From: T3Sed10-241 sp036796255
GTDB lineage: Bacteria; Bacteroidota; Bacteroidia; Flavobacteriales_D; Cryomorphaceae
Direction: 5' to 3'
NCBI GenBank assembly: GCA_036796255.1
Contig: DAIRDH010000059.1
Coordinates: 1 to 20,158 of the forward strand
DNA: 20,158 bases
The position numbers and the translations under genes were made by a program. The notes under the pieces are model-generated. The model ran no database searches and was not told the DNA's origin. It saw only the letters and a program-made list of their open reading frames with translations. Positions within the stretch are counted from its first letter, which is position 1, and each line of letters starts with the position of its first letter. This document shows positions 1-7,468 of the stretch, one piece after another.

Positions 1-722
1 TGCTCCGTAAGTTCATAGTAATCACCGCGAAAACCCACAACCTTTTCCTTGAGCTTTACGCCGTCTTTGCGAGCCAGGCGATCGGCCTGCAGGCCAGCGC
101 AGAATACCTGGTAGCGTGAGGTGTAGCTGCCTTTCGTGGTTTGAATGGATTTCAGGTCGCCTTTTTTCACGATCCCAGTTACTGCTTCGCCCAGGGCAAG
201 TTTACTCTGGGGATTGGCGGCGAGGGCGAGCTCCACCATTTTCTCCGTGGCCTGCCTGAAGTTAATGATTCCAGTTACCGGAACCCACAAGCCCGCGATG
301 CCAGTGCAATGCGGTTCCCTTGCGCGAATACCTTCTGCATCAATTTTCTCGAGGCCTTCGATGCCATTCTCGAGGCCGATCTGGTAAATTTTTTCGAGCA
401 TGGGCAGCTCCCATTCTTCCACGGCTACCACGACTTTGCCGCACACATCGTGGTCTATGTTGTGCTTTTCAGCAAATGCGACGAGTTCTTTGCGCCCGTT
501 GACACAATTGATGGCCTTCAGCGAGCCGGGCTTGTAGTACAATCCGGAGTGAATCACCCCACTGTTGTTGCCGGTTTGGTGGTCGGCGAGCGCGGGCTCC
601 TTCTCAATAAGCACCATGCGCAAATGTGGGAATCGGGTTTGCATTTTGTAAAAAGTGGCCGCGCCCACAATTCCTCCCCCGATGATGGCCACATCGTACA
701 CTTCACTTCCTTGCCCTGTCAT
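1..722 (-). CDS. lhgO: L-2-hydroxyglutarate oxidase (C-terminal part beyond window)
   Basis: FAD-dependent oxidoreductase of the DAO fold that oxidises L-2-hydroxyglutarate to 2-oxoglutarate, feeding electrons to the membrane quinone pool in characterised homologues. The 240 visible codons begin MTGQGSEVYDVAIIGGGIVG, a dinucleotide-binding GGGIVG at residues 15-20. They continue with the HQTGNNSGVIHSGLYY block typical of LhgO/YgaF enzymes and a FRGDYYELTE segment near the cut end. Family members are about 400 residues, so roughly 160 are missing off the left edge. The ATG at 722-720 is the only sensible start: an in-frame TAA lies about 40 bases upstream and no other ATG intervenes. It is divergent from the DUF456 gene. 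Family assignment is confident; the exact substrate is inferred from the family. Confidence 0.88.
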   Translation of the reverse strand, partial: MTGQGSEVYDVAIIGGGIVGAATFYKMQTRFPHLRMVLIEKEPALADHQTGNNSGVIHSGLYYKPGSLKAINCVNGRKELVAFAEKHNIDHDVCGKVVVAVEEWELPMLEKIYQIGLENGIEGLEKIDAEGIRAREPHCTGIAGLWVPVTGIINFRQATEKMVELALAANPQSKLALGEAVTGIVKKGDLKSIQTTKGSYTSRYQVFCAGLQADRLARKDGVKLKEKVVGFRGDYYELTE

Positions 723-739
723 GCGATTCAAAATTTTTG

Positions 740-747
740 CAAAGATG
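740..747 (-). promoter_or_regulatory. possible -7 box for lhgO
   Basis: Read on the minus strand the site is CATCTTTG, seven of eight positions matching the Bacteroidota -7 consensus TAnnTTTG. It ends 17 bases before the lhgO ATG, a normal leader distance. I see no clear TTG -33 element, so this is only a candidate. Confidence 0.3.
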
Positions 748-880
748 CGAAATCTGATACATTACACGCGCCATCTGTTGCTCACATTCGAGTGCGGAGC
801 TCTTTCCGTAAAATGGAATAAGCCAAAAAATCGCAACACCTGAAATCCCATTAATACAAATTCTTTAACTTGCTCCTCAC

Positions 881-1357
881 ATGGAAACAGCACTCTTCAT
901 ACTTGCCGGCATTCTGCTCTTGCTGGGCTTTTTCGGGTCTATACTTCCCGTGTTGCCGGGCCCTCCCCTTAGCTGGTTGGGCTTATTGGCGCTGCATTTC
1001 ACTGAAAAGATGGAGTTTAGTAACAGCTTCCTGATTTGGAGTTTCGTTGTTATGGCTTTGATTGCGGCATTGGATTATTTCATTCCCATTTGGGGTACCA
1101 AGCGTTTTGGCGGAAGCCGCTCAGGCGTTATTGGATCCGTGGTGGGATTGGTAGTGGGCTTGTTTTTCATGCCTTTTGGCATTATTGTCGGCCCATTTCT
1201 CGGGGCCATGCTGGGCGAACTATCACACCAACCTAACGAGATGCGCAAAGCCCTGCGCAGCGCCACGGGCAGCTTTGTGGGCTTTCTTGTGGGTACCTGG
1301 CTCAAGCTGATGTACGGTGCATGGGCTATTGGGGTGATGGTGTGGCGGCTGATTTAA
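881..1357 (+). CDS. DUF456 family integral membrane protein
   Basis: Small (158 aa) very hydrophobic protein of the DUF456 family, whose function is unknown. It opens METALFILAGILLLLGFFGSI, followed by a VLPGPPLSWLG turn (about residues 24-34). Further hydrophobic stretches lie at about 48-68, 84-118 and 128-156. Glycine-rich repeats (GVIGSVVGLVVGLFF, GPFLGAMLGEL) are typical of the family and resemble glycine-zipper membrane helices. Length is normal for the family. The ATG follows a weak TAACTTG box at 866-872. It is monocistronic: a strong stem-loop follows and the next gene has its own promoter. It probably sits in the inner membrane; no substrate or partner can be inferred. Confidence 0.85.
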   Translation: METALFILAGILLLLGFFGSILPVLPGPPLSWLGLLALHFTEKMEFSNSFLIWSFVVMALIAALDYFIPIWGTKRFGGSRSGVIGSVVGLVVGLFFMPFGIIVGPFLGAMLGELSHQPNEMRKALRSATGSFVGFLVGTWLKLMYGAWAIGVMVWRLI

Positions 1358-1363
1358 CATTGT

Positions 1364-1401
1364 GAAAACTTTTGCAAACCAAACCAAATTGCAAAGTTTT
1401 C
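1364..1401 (+). terminator. stem-loop terminator after DUF456 gene
   Basis: GAAAACTTTTGCAA (1364-1377) pairs with TTGCAAAGTTTTC (1389-1401) around an 11-base loop: 13 base pairs with one bulged base. It starts 6 bases after the DUF456 stop codon. A/T-rich stems with U in the 3' arm are common Bacteroidota intrinsic terminators, although no long T-tract follows. Confidence 0.6.
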
Positions 1402-1459
1402 ATCCAATTGCTCAGCATTCTACGGATTTAACATAAGTCTTAACCGAGCATGTAATTTC

Positions 1460-1475
1460 TTATGCTTTCGCATAA
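1460..1475. promoter_or_regulatory. perfect dyad overlapping the KAS III-like gene promoter
   Basis: TTATGCTTTCGCATAA is two perfect 6-base arms around TTTC, ending 6 bases before the -7 box at 1482-1489, so it occupies the -15 to -35 zone. A related half-site, GCATGTAA, lies just upstream at 1448-1455. This geometry fits a repressor operator. The binding protein is unknown; by position a fatty-acid-responsive regulator is one guess. Confidence 0.4.
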
Positions 1476-1481
1476 TTGCTC

Positions 1482-1489
1482 TACTTTTG
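1482..1489 (+). promoter_or_regulatory. -7 promoter box of the KAS III-like gene
   Basis: TACTTTTG is an exact match to TAnnTTTG. It ends 23 bases before the ATG at 1513. This rules out the in-frame ATG at 1462, which would lie upstream of the transcription start. Confidence 0.6.
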
Positions 1490-1512
1490 TGCAAACTGTT
1501 TTGAAAACTTCT

Positions 1513-2589
1513 ATGAGTCAAAAGAATATTGTAATCACAGGCACAGGGGCTTACATTCCCACAGAAGTAAGAACCAATGCCCATTTTGTAGATCGAAAGT
1601 TCTACAACATGGATGGAAGCGCCATTACCAATCCGGGTGCAGTGGTGGTAAAGAAATTTCAGGACATCACAGGCATTGTTGAACGTCGCTACGTGACGGA
1701 CGACCTGAACTCATCGAAAATTGCCGCGAAAGCTGCGAAAATTGCCATTGCCGATGCCGGTATCGATCAGGAGAGCATCGATCAAATAATTCTTGCCCAT
1801 AACTTTGGCGATGTGCGCCATGACTCTGCGCAGGGTGATGTGTTGCCTTGCCTCGCCTCCAGGGTGAAGCACGAGCTGGGAATACGCAATCCCAATTGCG
1901 TGGCATATGACATCCTATTCGGCTGTCCGGGCTGGTTGCAGGGCGTAATTCAAGGCCATGCCTTTATGAAAGCCGGGCAGGCCAAACGCATATTGGTTGT
2001 TGGCAGCGAAACCCTTTCGCGGGTTGTCGATCCTTTCGACCGCGACTCCATGATATACTCCGATGGCGCCGGGGCCACCGTGATGGAATTTCTGGAAGAA
2101 GATGAAAAACGCGGTGTATACACGCATGGCTCAAAATCATATACTTACGATGAGGCTTACTACCTTTTCTGGGGAAAGAGCTACCTGCCCGAATCCAAAG
2201 ACAACACCCGCTACATCAAAATGCACGGCCGCAAGATTTACGAATTTGCCCTGAGCGCAGTTCCTTCTGCAATGAAAGAATGCCTCGACGCGAGCGGCTT
2301 TGATATCAAGGATTTGAAAAAAATCTTCATCCACCAGGCCAATGAAAAAATGGACGAAGCCATTATAAAGCGTTTTTACAAACTTTACGACATCGACGAT
2401 GCGCCTGAAGGTGTGATGCCCATGAGCATTCACAAACTTGGAAACAGCTCTGTGGCCACCGTACCCACCCTTTACCACATGGTACGCAAAGGCGAAATGC
2501 CCGAACACAACATCAAAAGCGGTGACCTCGTGATGTTTGCGAGTGTGGGGGCAGGGATGCATGTGAATGCCATGACTTACGTCGTGTAA
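1513..2589 (+). CDS. 3-oxoacyl-ACP synthase III family protein (KAS III-like)
   Basis: Thiolase-fold condensing enzyme, 358 aa from the chosen start (MSQKNIVITGTGAYIPTEVR). The KAS III Cys-His-Asn triad is visible: Cys138 in AYDILFGCPGWLQG, His274 in KKIFIHQANEKM and Asn311 in HKLGNSSVATVP. Classical FabH starts fatty-acid synthesis by condensing acetyl-CoA with malonyl-ACP. This protein is longer than FabH (about 317 aa), with an insert around residues 190-240 (GVYTHGSKSYTYDEAYYLFW). It belongs to a divergent Bacteroidota branch, and I leave the symbol blank because its substrate may differ. The ATG at 1462 would add 17 residues but precedes the promoter box. The gene converges on the esterase with a 21-bp gap. 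Confidence 0.88.
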   Translation: MSQKNIVITGTGAYIPTEVRTNAHFVDRKFYNMDGSAITNPGAVVVKKFQDITGIVERRYVTDDLNSSKIAAKAAKIAIADAGIDQESIDQIILAHNFGDVRHDSAQGDVLPCLASRVKHELGIRNPNCVAYDILFGCPGWLQGVIQGHAFMKAGQAKRILVVGSETLSRVVDPFDRDSMIYSDGAGATVMEFLEEDEKRGVYTHGSKSYTYDEAYYLFWGKSYLPESKDNTRYIKMHGRKIYEFALSAVPSAMKECLDASGFDIKDLKKIFIHQANEKMDEAIIKRFYKLYDIDDAPEGVMPMSIHKLGNSSVATVPTLYHMVRKGEMPEHNIKSGDLVMFASVGAGMHVNAMTYVV

Positions 2590-2610
2590 TTTCCGAATTT
2601 TTTAAAAGTA

Positions 2611-3498
2611 CTATTCTTCGCGGCCAAATGCCCAGCGAATGAAATGCGGCATGGCTTCACGCCATGTGCCTGGATTGTGCTCTCCATCGGGCACTTCGTG
2701 GTACACATGATCGTAATAAGGCCTGTAGCCTTTCTTGCTTAGGGCCAGCATGAGGTCGAGGGTATCGTCTATAGCGTCGATAATGCCATTGCCATTTCGG
2801 TCGCTTTCTTCATCGCGGGTACCGGCTTGAAACCAGAATTTTAAGTCGGGCTTGTGCCAGGATTTGCGCACCTGCAGGTGCATGAGCCTGCCCGCATCGG
2901 CACCGAATATGCGCTCCCAAAGCGTGTATCGACGCCACCAAAAACTGCCGCTAAAGGCGCCCACTTTGCCAAACACCTCAGGATGGCGCCAGGCAATATC
3001 GGCAGCGCTGAGGCCTCCGAGCGAATAGCCGGCAATGGCGCGCATGGCTGGCGAGGGCTCAATGGCGTATTTCGCTTCAAGCCAAGGCAAAAGTTCCAGG
3101 AGGATGAATTTGCTGTATGCGCCTGCCTTCGCTCCCCTACCCTGATAATCAGCCCGAAATGCAGTGCCATACTCCGCCATGCGGTCGGCAGCTGCCACAC
3201 CCACCACGAGACAGGGCAAGGCCCTTCCCTGGCCCACTTCCCGCTCCATGCTGCGCTTCACGCCTACTGCAACACTGTCCTGTCCGTCATTGAGCACGAG
3301 CAGCGGCAGCGGGCCTTCTACCCCATCGGGGCTGAGCACCTCGAAGTGCACCTCACGGCCCAAATGCGATGAGTGCAAGGAATGCCACACTGAAGTGTAG
3401 GTATGGCATGCCTCTGAGGGCTTTGCATCGCCGCGACGCAAGTTGTAGCGCCATCTTGGCCTCGAGCCGGTGCGGGGTGGTCTGGGGCGATATGTCAT
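2611..3498 (-). CDS. alpha/beta-hydrolase esterase (esterase D type) with EF-hand-like loop
   Basis: Putative esterase of the PF00756 type, 295 aa. The nucleophile elbow GYSLGG places Ser159. The likely catalytic His is His274 in PDGEHNPGTW, and an acid is plausible at Asp229 (AGTRDE). Between them lies DRNGNGIIDAID (233-244), which has D/N/N/G/I/D/D at EF-hand loop positions 1, 3, 5, 6, 8, 9 and 12. This suggests a bound calcium ion near the active site. No signal peptide is seen, so it is probably cytoplasmic. The frame stays open upstream to 3741, but ATG 3498 is chosen because an exact TAnnTTTG box sits 14 bases upstream and residues before it look non-coding and overlap the purB side. 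Substrate unknown. Confidence 0.82.
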   Translation of the reverse strand: MTYRPRPPRTGSRPRWRYNLRRGDAKPSEACHTYTSVWHSLHSSHLGREVHFEVLSPDGVEGPLPLLVLNDGQDSVAVGVKRSMEREVGQGRALPCLVVGVAAADRMAEYGTAFRADYQGRGAKAGAYSKFILLELLPWLEAKYAIEPSPAMRAIAGYSLGGLSAADIAWRHPEVFGKVGAFSGSFWWRRYTLWERIFGADAGRLMHLQVRKSWHKPDLKFWFQAGTRDEESDRNGNGIIDAIDDTLDLMLALSKKGYRPYYDHVYHEVPDGEHNPGTWREAMPHFIRWAFGREE

Positions 3499-3512
3499 AA
3501 GTGCCTTTGCGG

Positions 3513-3520
3513 CAAAAGTA
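3513..3520 (-). promoter_or_regulatory. -7 promoter box of the esterase gene
   Basis: Minus-strand TACTTTTG, an exact TAnnTTTG match, ends 14 bases before the ATG at 3498. Directly behind it is an inverted repeat, GATCG (3521-3525) and CGATC (3533-3537), 7 bases apart, that could be an operator. The 138-bp divergent gap with purB holds no gene. Confidence 0.55.
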
Positions 3521-3636
3521 GATCGAAAACGACGATCGGCATTGTTCTGAAGCAGATTTTGGCTAAGCGCAAAGGGCTTGCAGGCCCGGAAATCCAAAAA
3601 AAAGTCGGACTTTCGCGCTTTCAATTTTTGAAACAA

Positions 3637-4971
3637 ATGAGCATCCACGCCATTTCGCCCATAGACGGGCGCTACGCTGAAAAAACCGCAGCCCTTTCGG
3701 GCTACTTCTCTGAATTTGCATTGATTCGCTACCGCGTGCATGTGGAGGTGGAGTACTTCATTGCCCTTGCAGAGCTTCCATTACCGGCCCTCGCCGATGT
3801 GAGCTACGAAGCCAAAAAGGCGCTGCGCGACATGGTGGCCAATTTTGCAGAAGCAGATGCCGAAAAAGTCAAAGCATTCGAGCGCACCACCAACCACGAC
3901 GTGAAAGCAGTGGAATACCTTATTAAGGAAAAACTACAGGAGCTCGGGCTGGAGGCTTACGCCGAATTTGTGCACTTCGGGCTTACCTCTCAAGACATTA
4001 ACAACACGGCCGTGCCCGTGAGCATCAAGGAATGCTTTGACGAGCTGATGATGCCCGGCCTGCGCGAAATTGAATACCGGCTGTATGAAATGGCAGCACA
4101 ATGGGACCATGTTCCCATGCTCGCGCATACCCACGGACAGCCGGCTTCACCCACGCGCCTGGGCAAGGAGATCCGCGTATTTGCCGAAAGGCTGCGCATA
4201 CAGCTCGATGGGCTCGACGACATTCCAATCAGCGGGAAGTTTGGCGGCGCTACGGGCAATTTCAACGCCCACAAAGTGGCTTACCCCGATATAGACTGGG
4301 CGGCATTTGCCCACGGTTTTCTCCGCGACAGCCTCGGCATACAGCGGCAGGCGGTGACCACGCAAATAGAACATTACGACCAACTTGCAGCGCGTTTTGA
4401 CGCCCTCAAGCGGGTGCATACTATCCTGATAGACTTGTGTCGCGACATGTGGAGCTACATTTCCATGAACTACTTCAAGCAGGCCATCAAGGCAGGCGAG
4501 GTGGGCTCATCGGCCATGCCCCACAAGGTCAATCCCATTGATTTTGAGAATGCTGAAGGCAATCTCGGCATGGCCAATGCCATCCTGGAGCACCTTTCGG
4601 CAAAACTGCCTGTATCGCGTCTCCAACGCGACCTCACGGACAGCACGGTGCTGCGCAATGTGGGTGTGCCCTTTGGCCACAGCCTTATCGCAATGGCTTC
4701 GATCAGCAAAGGCCTCGGCAAGCTGCTGCTCAACGAGGAGGCCCTTGAAGCCGACCTCGAAGCCAACTGGGCTGTAGTGGCCGAAGCGGTACAAACGGTG
4801 CTGCGCCGCGAGGGCTACCCCAAGCCCTACGAAGCACTGAGAGACCTCACGCGCACCAATGCCGTGATCAACAAGGATTCGCTACACCAATTTATCGACA
4901 CGCTGGCCGTGAGCGATGCGGTGAAAACCGAGCTGAAAAGCTTCAGTCCTCAGAACTACACCGGCATTTGA
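3637..4971 (+). CDS. purB: adenylosuccinate lyase
   Basis: Catalyses two purine-synthesis steps: SAICAR to AICAR plus fumarate, and adenylosuccinate to AMP plus fumarate. It is cytosolic and homotetrameric in the family. The 444 residues begin MSIHAISPIDGRYAEKTAAL, which matches the E. coli-type PurB N-terminus. Visible hallmarks are TTNHDVKAVEY (84-94), FGLTSQDINNTA (114-125), the catalytic-His block AHTHGQPASPTR (163-174, His166) and the fumarase/aspartase superfamily signature GSSAMPHKVNPIDFEN (290-305) with its catalytic Ser. The open frame extends to 3559, but residues before ATG 3637 (MAKRKGLAG and onward) are not part of the family and that start sits close to the divergent esterase promoter. 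No exact -7 box is visible upstream. Confidence 0.95.
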   Translation: MSIHAISPIDGRYAEKTAALSGYFSEFALIRYRVHVEVEYFIALAELPLPALADVSYEAKKALRDMVANFAEADAEKVKAFERTTNHDVKAVEYLIKEKLQELGLEAYAEFVHFGLTSQDINNTAVPVSIKECFDELMMPGLREIEYRLYEMAAQWDHVPMLAHTHGQPASPTRLGKEIRVFAERLRIQLDGLDDIPISGKFGGATGNFNAHKVAYPDIDWAAFAHGFLRDSLGIQRQAVTTQIEHYDQLAARFDALKRVHTILIDLCRDMWSYISMNYFKQAIKAGEVGSSAMPHKVNPIDFENAEGNLGMANAILEHLSAKLPVSRLQRDLTDSTVLRNVGVPFGHSLIAMASISKGLGKLLLNEEALEADLEANWAVVAEAVQTVLRREGYPKPYEALRDLTRTNAVINKDSLHQFIDTLAVSDAVKTELKSFSPQNYTGI

Positions 4972-5005
4972 CATGGCCATGTGGCTCGGGTACTCCCGCT
5001 TTTTT
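4971..5005 (+). terminator. possible terminator after purB
   Basis: A perfect 12-bp palindrome, ACATGGCCATGT (4971-4982), starts on the last base of the purB stop. Just after it CGGG-TACT-CCCG (4987-4998) is followed by C and six T (5000-5005). The second stem is only 4 bp, so termination would be weak; the T-run supports the call. Confidence 0.4.
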
Positions 5006-5009
5006 GATT

Positions 5010-5017
5010 TAGCTTTG
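5010..5017 (+). promoter_or_regulatory. -7 promoter box of the ABC exporter gene
   Basis: TAGCTTTG is an exact TAnnTTTG match and ends only 8 bases before the ATG at 5026, predicting an mRNA leader of a few bases. Confidence 0.5.
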
Positions 5018-5025
5018 CGACGTTC

Positions 5026-6855
5026 ATGAAGAGCTTTTTGCAAATATTGAAGTTGCTGCGCAATTACAAGCCAGAGATTGCCGGCAACCTGCTGTTCAAT
5101 GTTCTGGCGACTATTTTCTCGCTGTTTTCTCTGGTGCTTGTGGCGCCCTTTCTGGAAATTCTTTTTAGCGAAAGCGGAGTGGTGGTGCCCGATGAGGCGC
5201 CAGAGTTTGGCTTTTCCTCCACCGACTTTTTGGAATGGGCCAACTACCAAATCGCCATGTACATTTCGACCTATGGCCCCGAGCGTGCATTGATGTATTT
5301 CTGCGGCTTTATCGTGGTCGTTTTCTTGCTCAAGAACATTACCCGCTACCTTTCCCTCCATTACATCGCGCCCATACGCATTGGCGTGATGCGCGACCTG
5401 CGGGAAAGCATGCACTTGAAAATACTCGCCCTCCACCCCGGCTACTATAGCGAGGAGCGCAAAGGCGATATTATTTCCCGCGCTTCGAGCGATGTGAATG
5501 AAGTTGAAATTTCGATCATCTCCTCGCTTGAGATGATTTTTCGCGATCCCATCCTGATCATCACCTACCTGGCGAGCATGTTTTTTATGAGCTGGAAACT
5601 CACCCTCTTCGTGATGGTGCTCTTGCCGGTGAGCGCGGTGCTGATTTCGATCATCGGCAAAAACCTGAAAGGTGCTGCCAACCGCGGACAGTCCAAGCTG
5701 GGAGAAGTGATGAGCATGTTTGAAGAAACGCTGAGCGGAATCAGAATTATCCAGGCCTTCAACGCACAGGAGGCCGTGCAGGGGCGCTTTAAGCAAACCA
5801 ACGACACCTTCAATGACCTGATGGTTAAATTGTTCAGGCGGCAATACCTCGGCAGCCCAATTACTGAAGTGCTCAGCGCCATCACCCTGGCTATCCTGAT
5901 GTATTTCGGGGGATTGCTCGTGCTCAGCGAGTCGGATGCCGGCTTTACAGGCGCTTTTTTCATCACCTATATTGTGATCTTCTCTCAAATCATCACACCT
6001 GCGAAAAGCTTCAGCCAGGCTTATTTTAAAATCCAGAAAGGCATAGCTTCGGTGGAGCGTATCAACGCTGTACTCGACGCTGAGGAGAAGATCAGCGACC
6101 CGGAGCATCCCAAACCATTGCCGGCGCTTGAGAAAGAAGTGCGCTTTGCGGACGTGTCCTTCCATTTTGGCGAGAAGCCCGTGCTTCGAAACATCAACCT
6201 GCGCATTGGCAAGGGGCAGCGCGTGGCATTGGTGGGTCCATCGGGTGGAGGTAAAACTACCATGGCCAACCTGGTGGCGCGCTTTTACGATCCCACTGAG
6301 GGCCGCATCACTGTGGATGGCGTCCCGATCAGGGAGGTGAAGCTTCGGGATTTGAGAAATCTCTTTGGTGTGGTGTCGCAGGAAAGCATACTCTTCAATG
6401 ATACCGTTGCCAACAATATTCGCCTGTCAAGACCTTCAGCTACTGATATGGAGGTAGAAGACGCTGCCCGCATTGCCAATGCCTATGATTTCATCACCGG
6501 GCTGGAAAAAGGCTTTGATACGGTGGTGGGTGATGGTGGCAGCAAGCTGAGCGGTGGTCAGAGGCAAAGGTTGAGCATAGCGCGGGCGGTGTTGAAAAAT
6601 CCTGCATTCCTGATCCTCGATGAAGCCACCTCAGCGCTCGACACCGAGTCAGAACGCTTGGTACAAGATGCCATCAACCGCCTGATGGAAAACCGCACCT
6701 CACTGGTCATTGCCCACAGGCTAAGCACCATACAGCACGCCGACCGCATTGTGGTCATCGACGCTGGCCAGATCGTTGAAGAAGGCCGCCATGATGAGTT
6801 GCTCGCGATGAACGGGACCTACAAAAGGCTGTATGATATGCAGTCGTTTGATTGA
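5026..6855 (+). CDS. MsbA-like ABC exporter (fused permease and ATPase)
   Basis: Half-transporter of 609 aa working as a homodimer in the inner membrane. N-terminal ABC transmembrane domain (about 1-345) has hydrophobic segments near 20-47, 88-105, 172-190, 192-212, 282-302 and 308-325, and coupling-helix sequences such as HPGYYSEERKGDIISR (137-152). The nucleotide-binding domain (about 371-605) has Walker A GPSGGGKTT (404-412), Q-loop VVSQES (449-454), signature LSGGQRQR (508-515), Walker B FLILDEA (528-534, Glu533) and H-loop IAHRLST (562-568). The family exports lipids, lipid A core, peptides or drugs. An insert between the first two helices (about 48-72) is longer than in E. coli MsbA. 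Substrate cannot be decided here. The repeat-bounded GxxExxY element begins 32 bases after the stop. Confidence 0.92.
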   Translation: MKSFLQILKLLRNYKPEIAGNLLFNVLATIFSLFSLVLVAPFLEILFSESGVVVPDEAPEFGFSSTDFLEWANYQIAMYISTYGPERALMYFCGFIVVVFLLKNITRYLSLHYIAPIRIGVMRDLRESMHLKILALHPGYYSEERKGDIISRASSDVNEVEISIISSLEMIFRDPILIITYLASMFFMSWKLTLFVMVLLPVSAVLISIIGKNLKGAANRGQSKLGEVMSMFEETLSGIRIIQAFNAQEAVQGRFKQTNDTFNDLMVKLFRRQYLGSPITEVLSAITLAILMYFGGLLVLSESDAGFTGAFFITYIVIFSQIITPAKSFSQAYFKIQKGIASVERINAVLDAEEKISDPEHPKPLPALEKEVRFADVSFHFGEKPVLRNINLRIGKGQRVALVGPSGGGKTTMANLVARFYDPTEGRITVDGVPIREVKLRDLRNLFGVVSQESILFNDTVANNIRLSRPSATDMEVEDAARIANAYDFITGLEKGFDTVVGDGGSKLSGGQRQRLSIARAVLKNPAFLILDEATSALDTESERLVQDAINRLMENRTSLVIAHRLSTIQHADRIVVIDAGQIVEEGRHDELLAMNGTYKRLYDMQSFD

Positions 6856-6887
6856 AGTCGGAAGGTGGTTGGCAGCCTGGCAGGAAT

Positions 6888-6915
6888 CCCGCAGATGGCG
6901 CAGATGGCGCAGATT
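6888..6915 (+). repeat. left terminal inverted repeat, three 9-bp units
   Basis: Contains CGCAGAT at 6890, 6899 and 6908, exactly 9 bp apart, separated by GG. The 28-bp block matches the complement of 7705-7732 at 24 positions; the differences are at block positions 11, 15, 19 and 20. Confidence 0.7.
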
Positions 6916-6992
6916 ACGCCTTCGGCGTTGCGCGGATTTGTGCAGTGTGGTAGTGCCTCCCGCGGATTGCGGAGATGAACGCCTGCGGCGTT
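6916..6992 (+). repeat. two tri-loop hairpins in the left arm of the cassette
   Basis: ACGCC-TTC-GGCGT (6916-6928) and AACGCC-TGC-GGCGTT (6978-6992) are perfect inverted repeats with 3-base loops. Each is followed by TTGCG and lies among CGCGGAT variants (6931, 6961). A shorter similar hairpin, CGCC-AC-GGCG, occurs on the right side at 7576-7585. They resemble REP-type stem-loops and may act as transcript ends for the exporter. Confidence 0.5.
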
Positions 6993-7090
6993 GCGTTGAT
7001 AAATGGTCTCCCGCTTAGGACACGGATTACGCGGATTTTGTGGGTTGGTAGAGGTTGAGAAAAGCACCTAAGCAAAAAAGGAATTTCAAT

Positions 7091-7468
7091 TCAAAGACCA
7101 TTTACCTTGCGGTAAATAGATTCTGAAATATTTTCATAATTGAAGTTTACGAGAAGTCCCAATCTCTTCTTAGACAGCTTTAGATAAGTAAGCAGTTGCA
7201 AATGATGCACTGGGAGCAAGTGCTCAACAGATTTGATCTCAACAATTACTTTGTCTTCAACTACAAGATCTAGCTTGTAATTGGTTTTAAGATATTCGCC
7301 TTTGAAATAGAGTGGCAATCTAACTTGACGAACTACTTCGTATCCCTTCTTTTTGAGGACGTGCTTCAGCGCTGCCTCGTATGCACCCTCCAGTAAGCCA
7401 GGGCCATACTCATTATAGACATCAAAAATGGCACCCCTGATTACATAAGAAATTTCATTTTCATGCAT
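7091..7468 (-). CDS. GxxExxY family protein (PD-(D/E)XK nuclease-like)
   Basis: Small protein (125 aa) of the GxxExxY family, related to the PDDEXK_3 nuclease fold; biological role unknown. The naming motif is GPGLLEGAY (22-30: Gly24, Glu27, Tyr30). A complete nuclease-type core follows: Asp67 in YKLDLVVEDK, Glu77 and Lys79 in VIVEIKS, and Gln91 in HHLQLLTYL. So by sequence the catalytic site looks intact. Length is normal for the family. It starts at ATG 7468 with no clear TAnnTTTG box upstream. Its DNA is visibly richer in A+T than hemL and the exporter beside it, and it is enclosed by inverted ATCTGCG repeats, both signs of separate origin. Same strand as hemL, 272 bases downstream of it. 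Confidence 0.85.
   Translation of the reverse strand: MHENEISYVIRGAIFDVYNEYGPGLLEGAYEAALKHVLKKKGYEVVRQVRLPLYFKGEYLKTNYKLDLVVEDKVIVEIKSVEHLLPVHHLQLLTYLKLSKKRLGLLVNFNYENISESIYRKVNGL

Noticed and set aside
1462..1512. Earlier ATG for the KAS III-like gene
   Set aside because: It lies upstream of the exact promoter box at 1482-1489 and within the dyad, and the extra 17 residues do not resemble the family N-terminus.
4882..6165. Long open frame on the minus strand (427 codons) across purB and the ABC exporter
   Set aside because: It is antisense to two clearly conserved genes, its translation shows no recognisable domain, and it is His/Gln-rich as expected of a shadow frame.
6856..6900. Target-site duplication flanking the repeat cassette
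   Set aside because: The bases outside the two terminal repeats (GGAAT and AGACA) do not match, so no duplication can be claimed.
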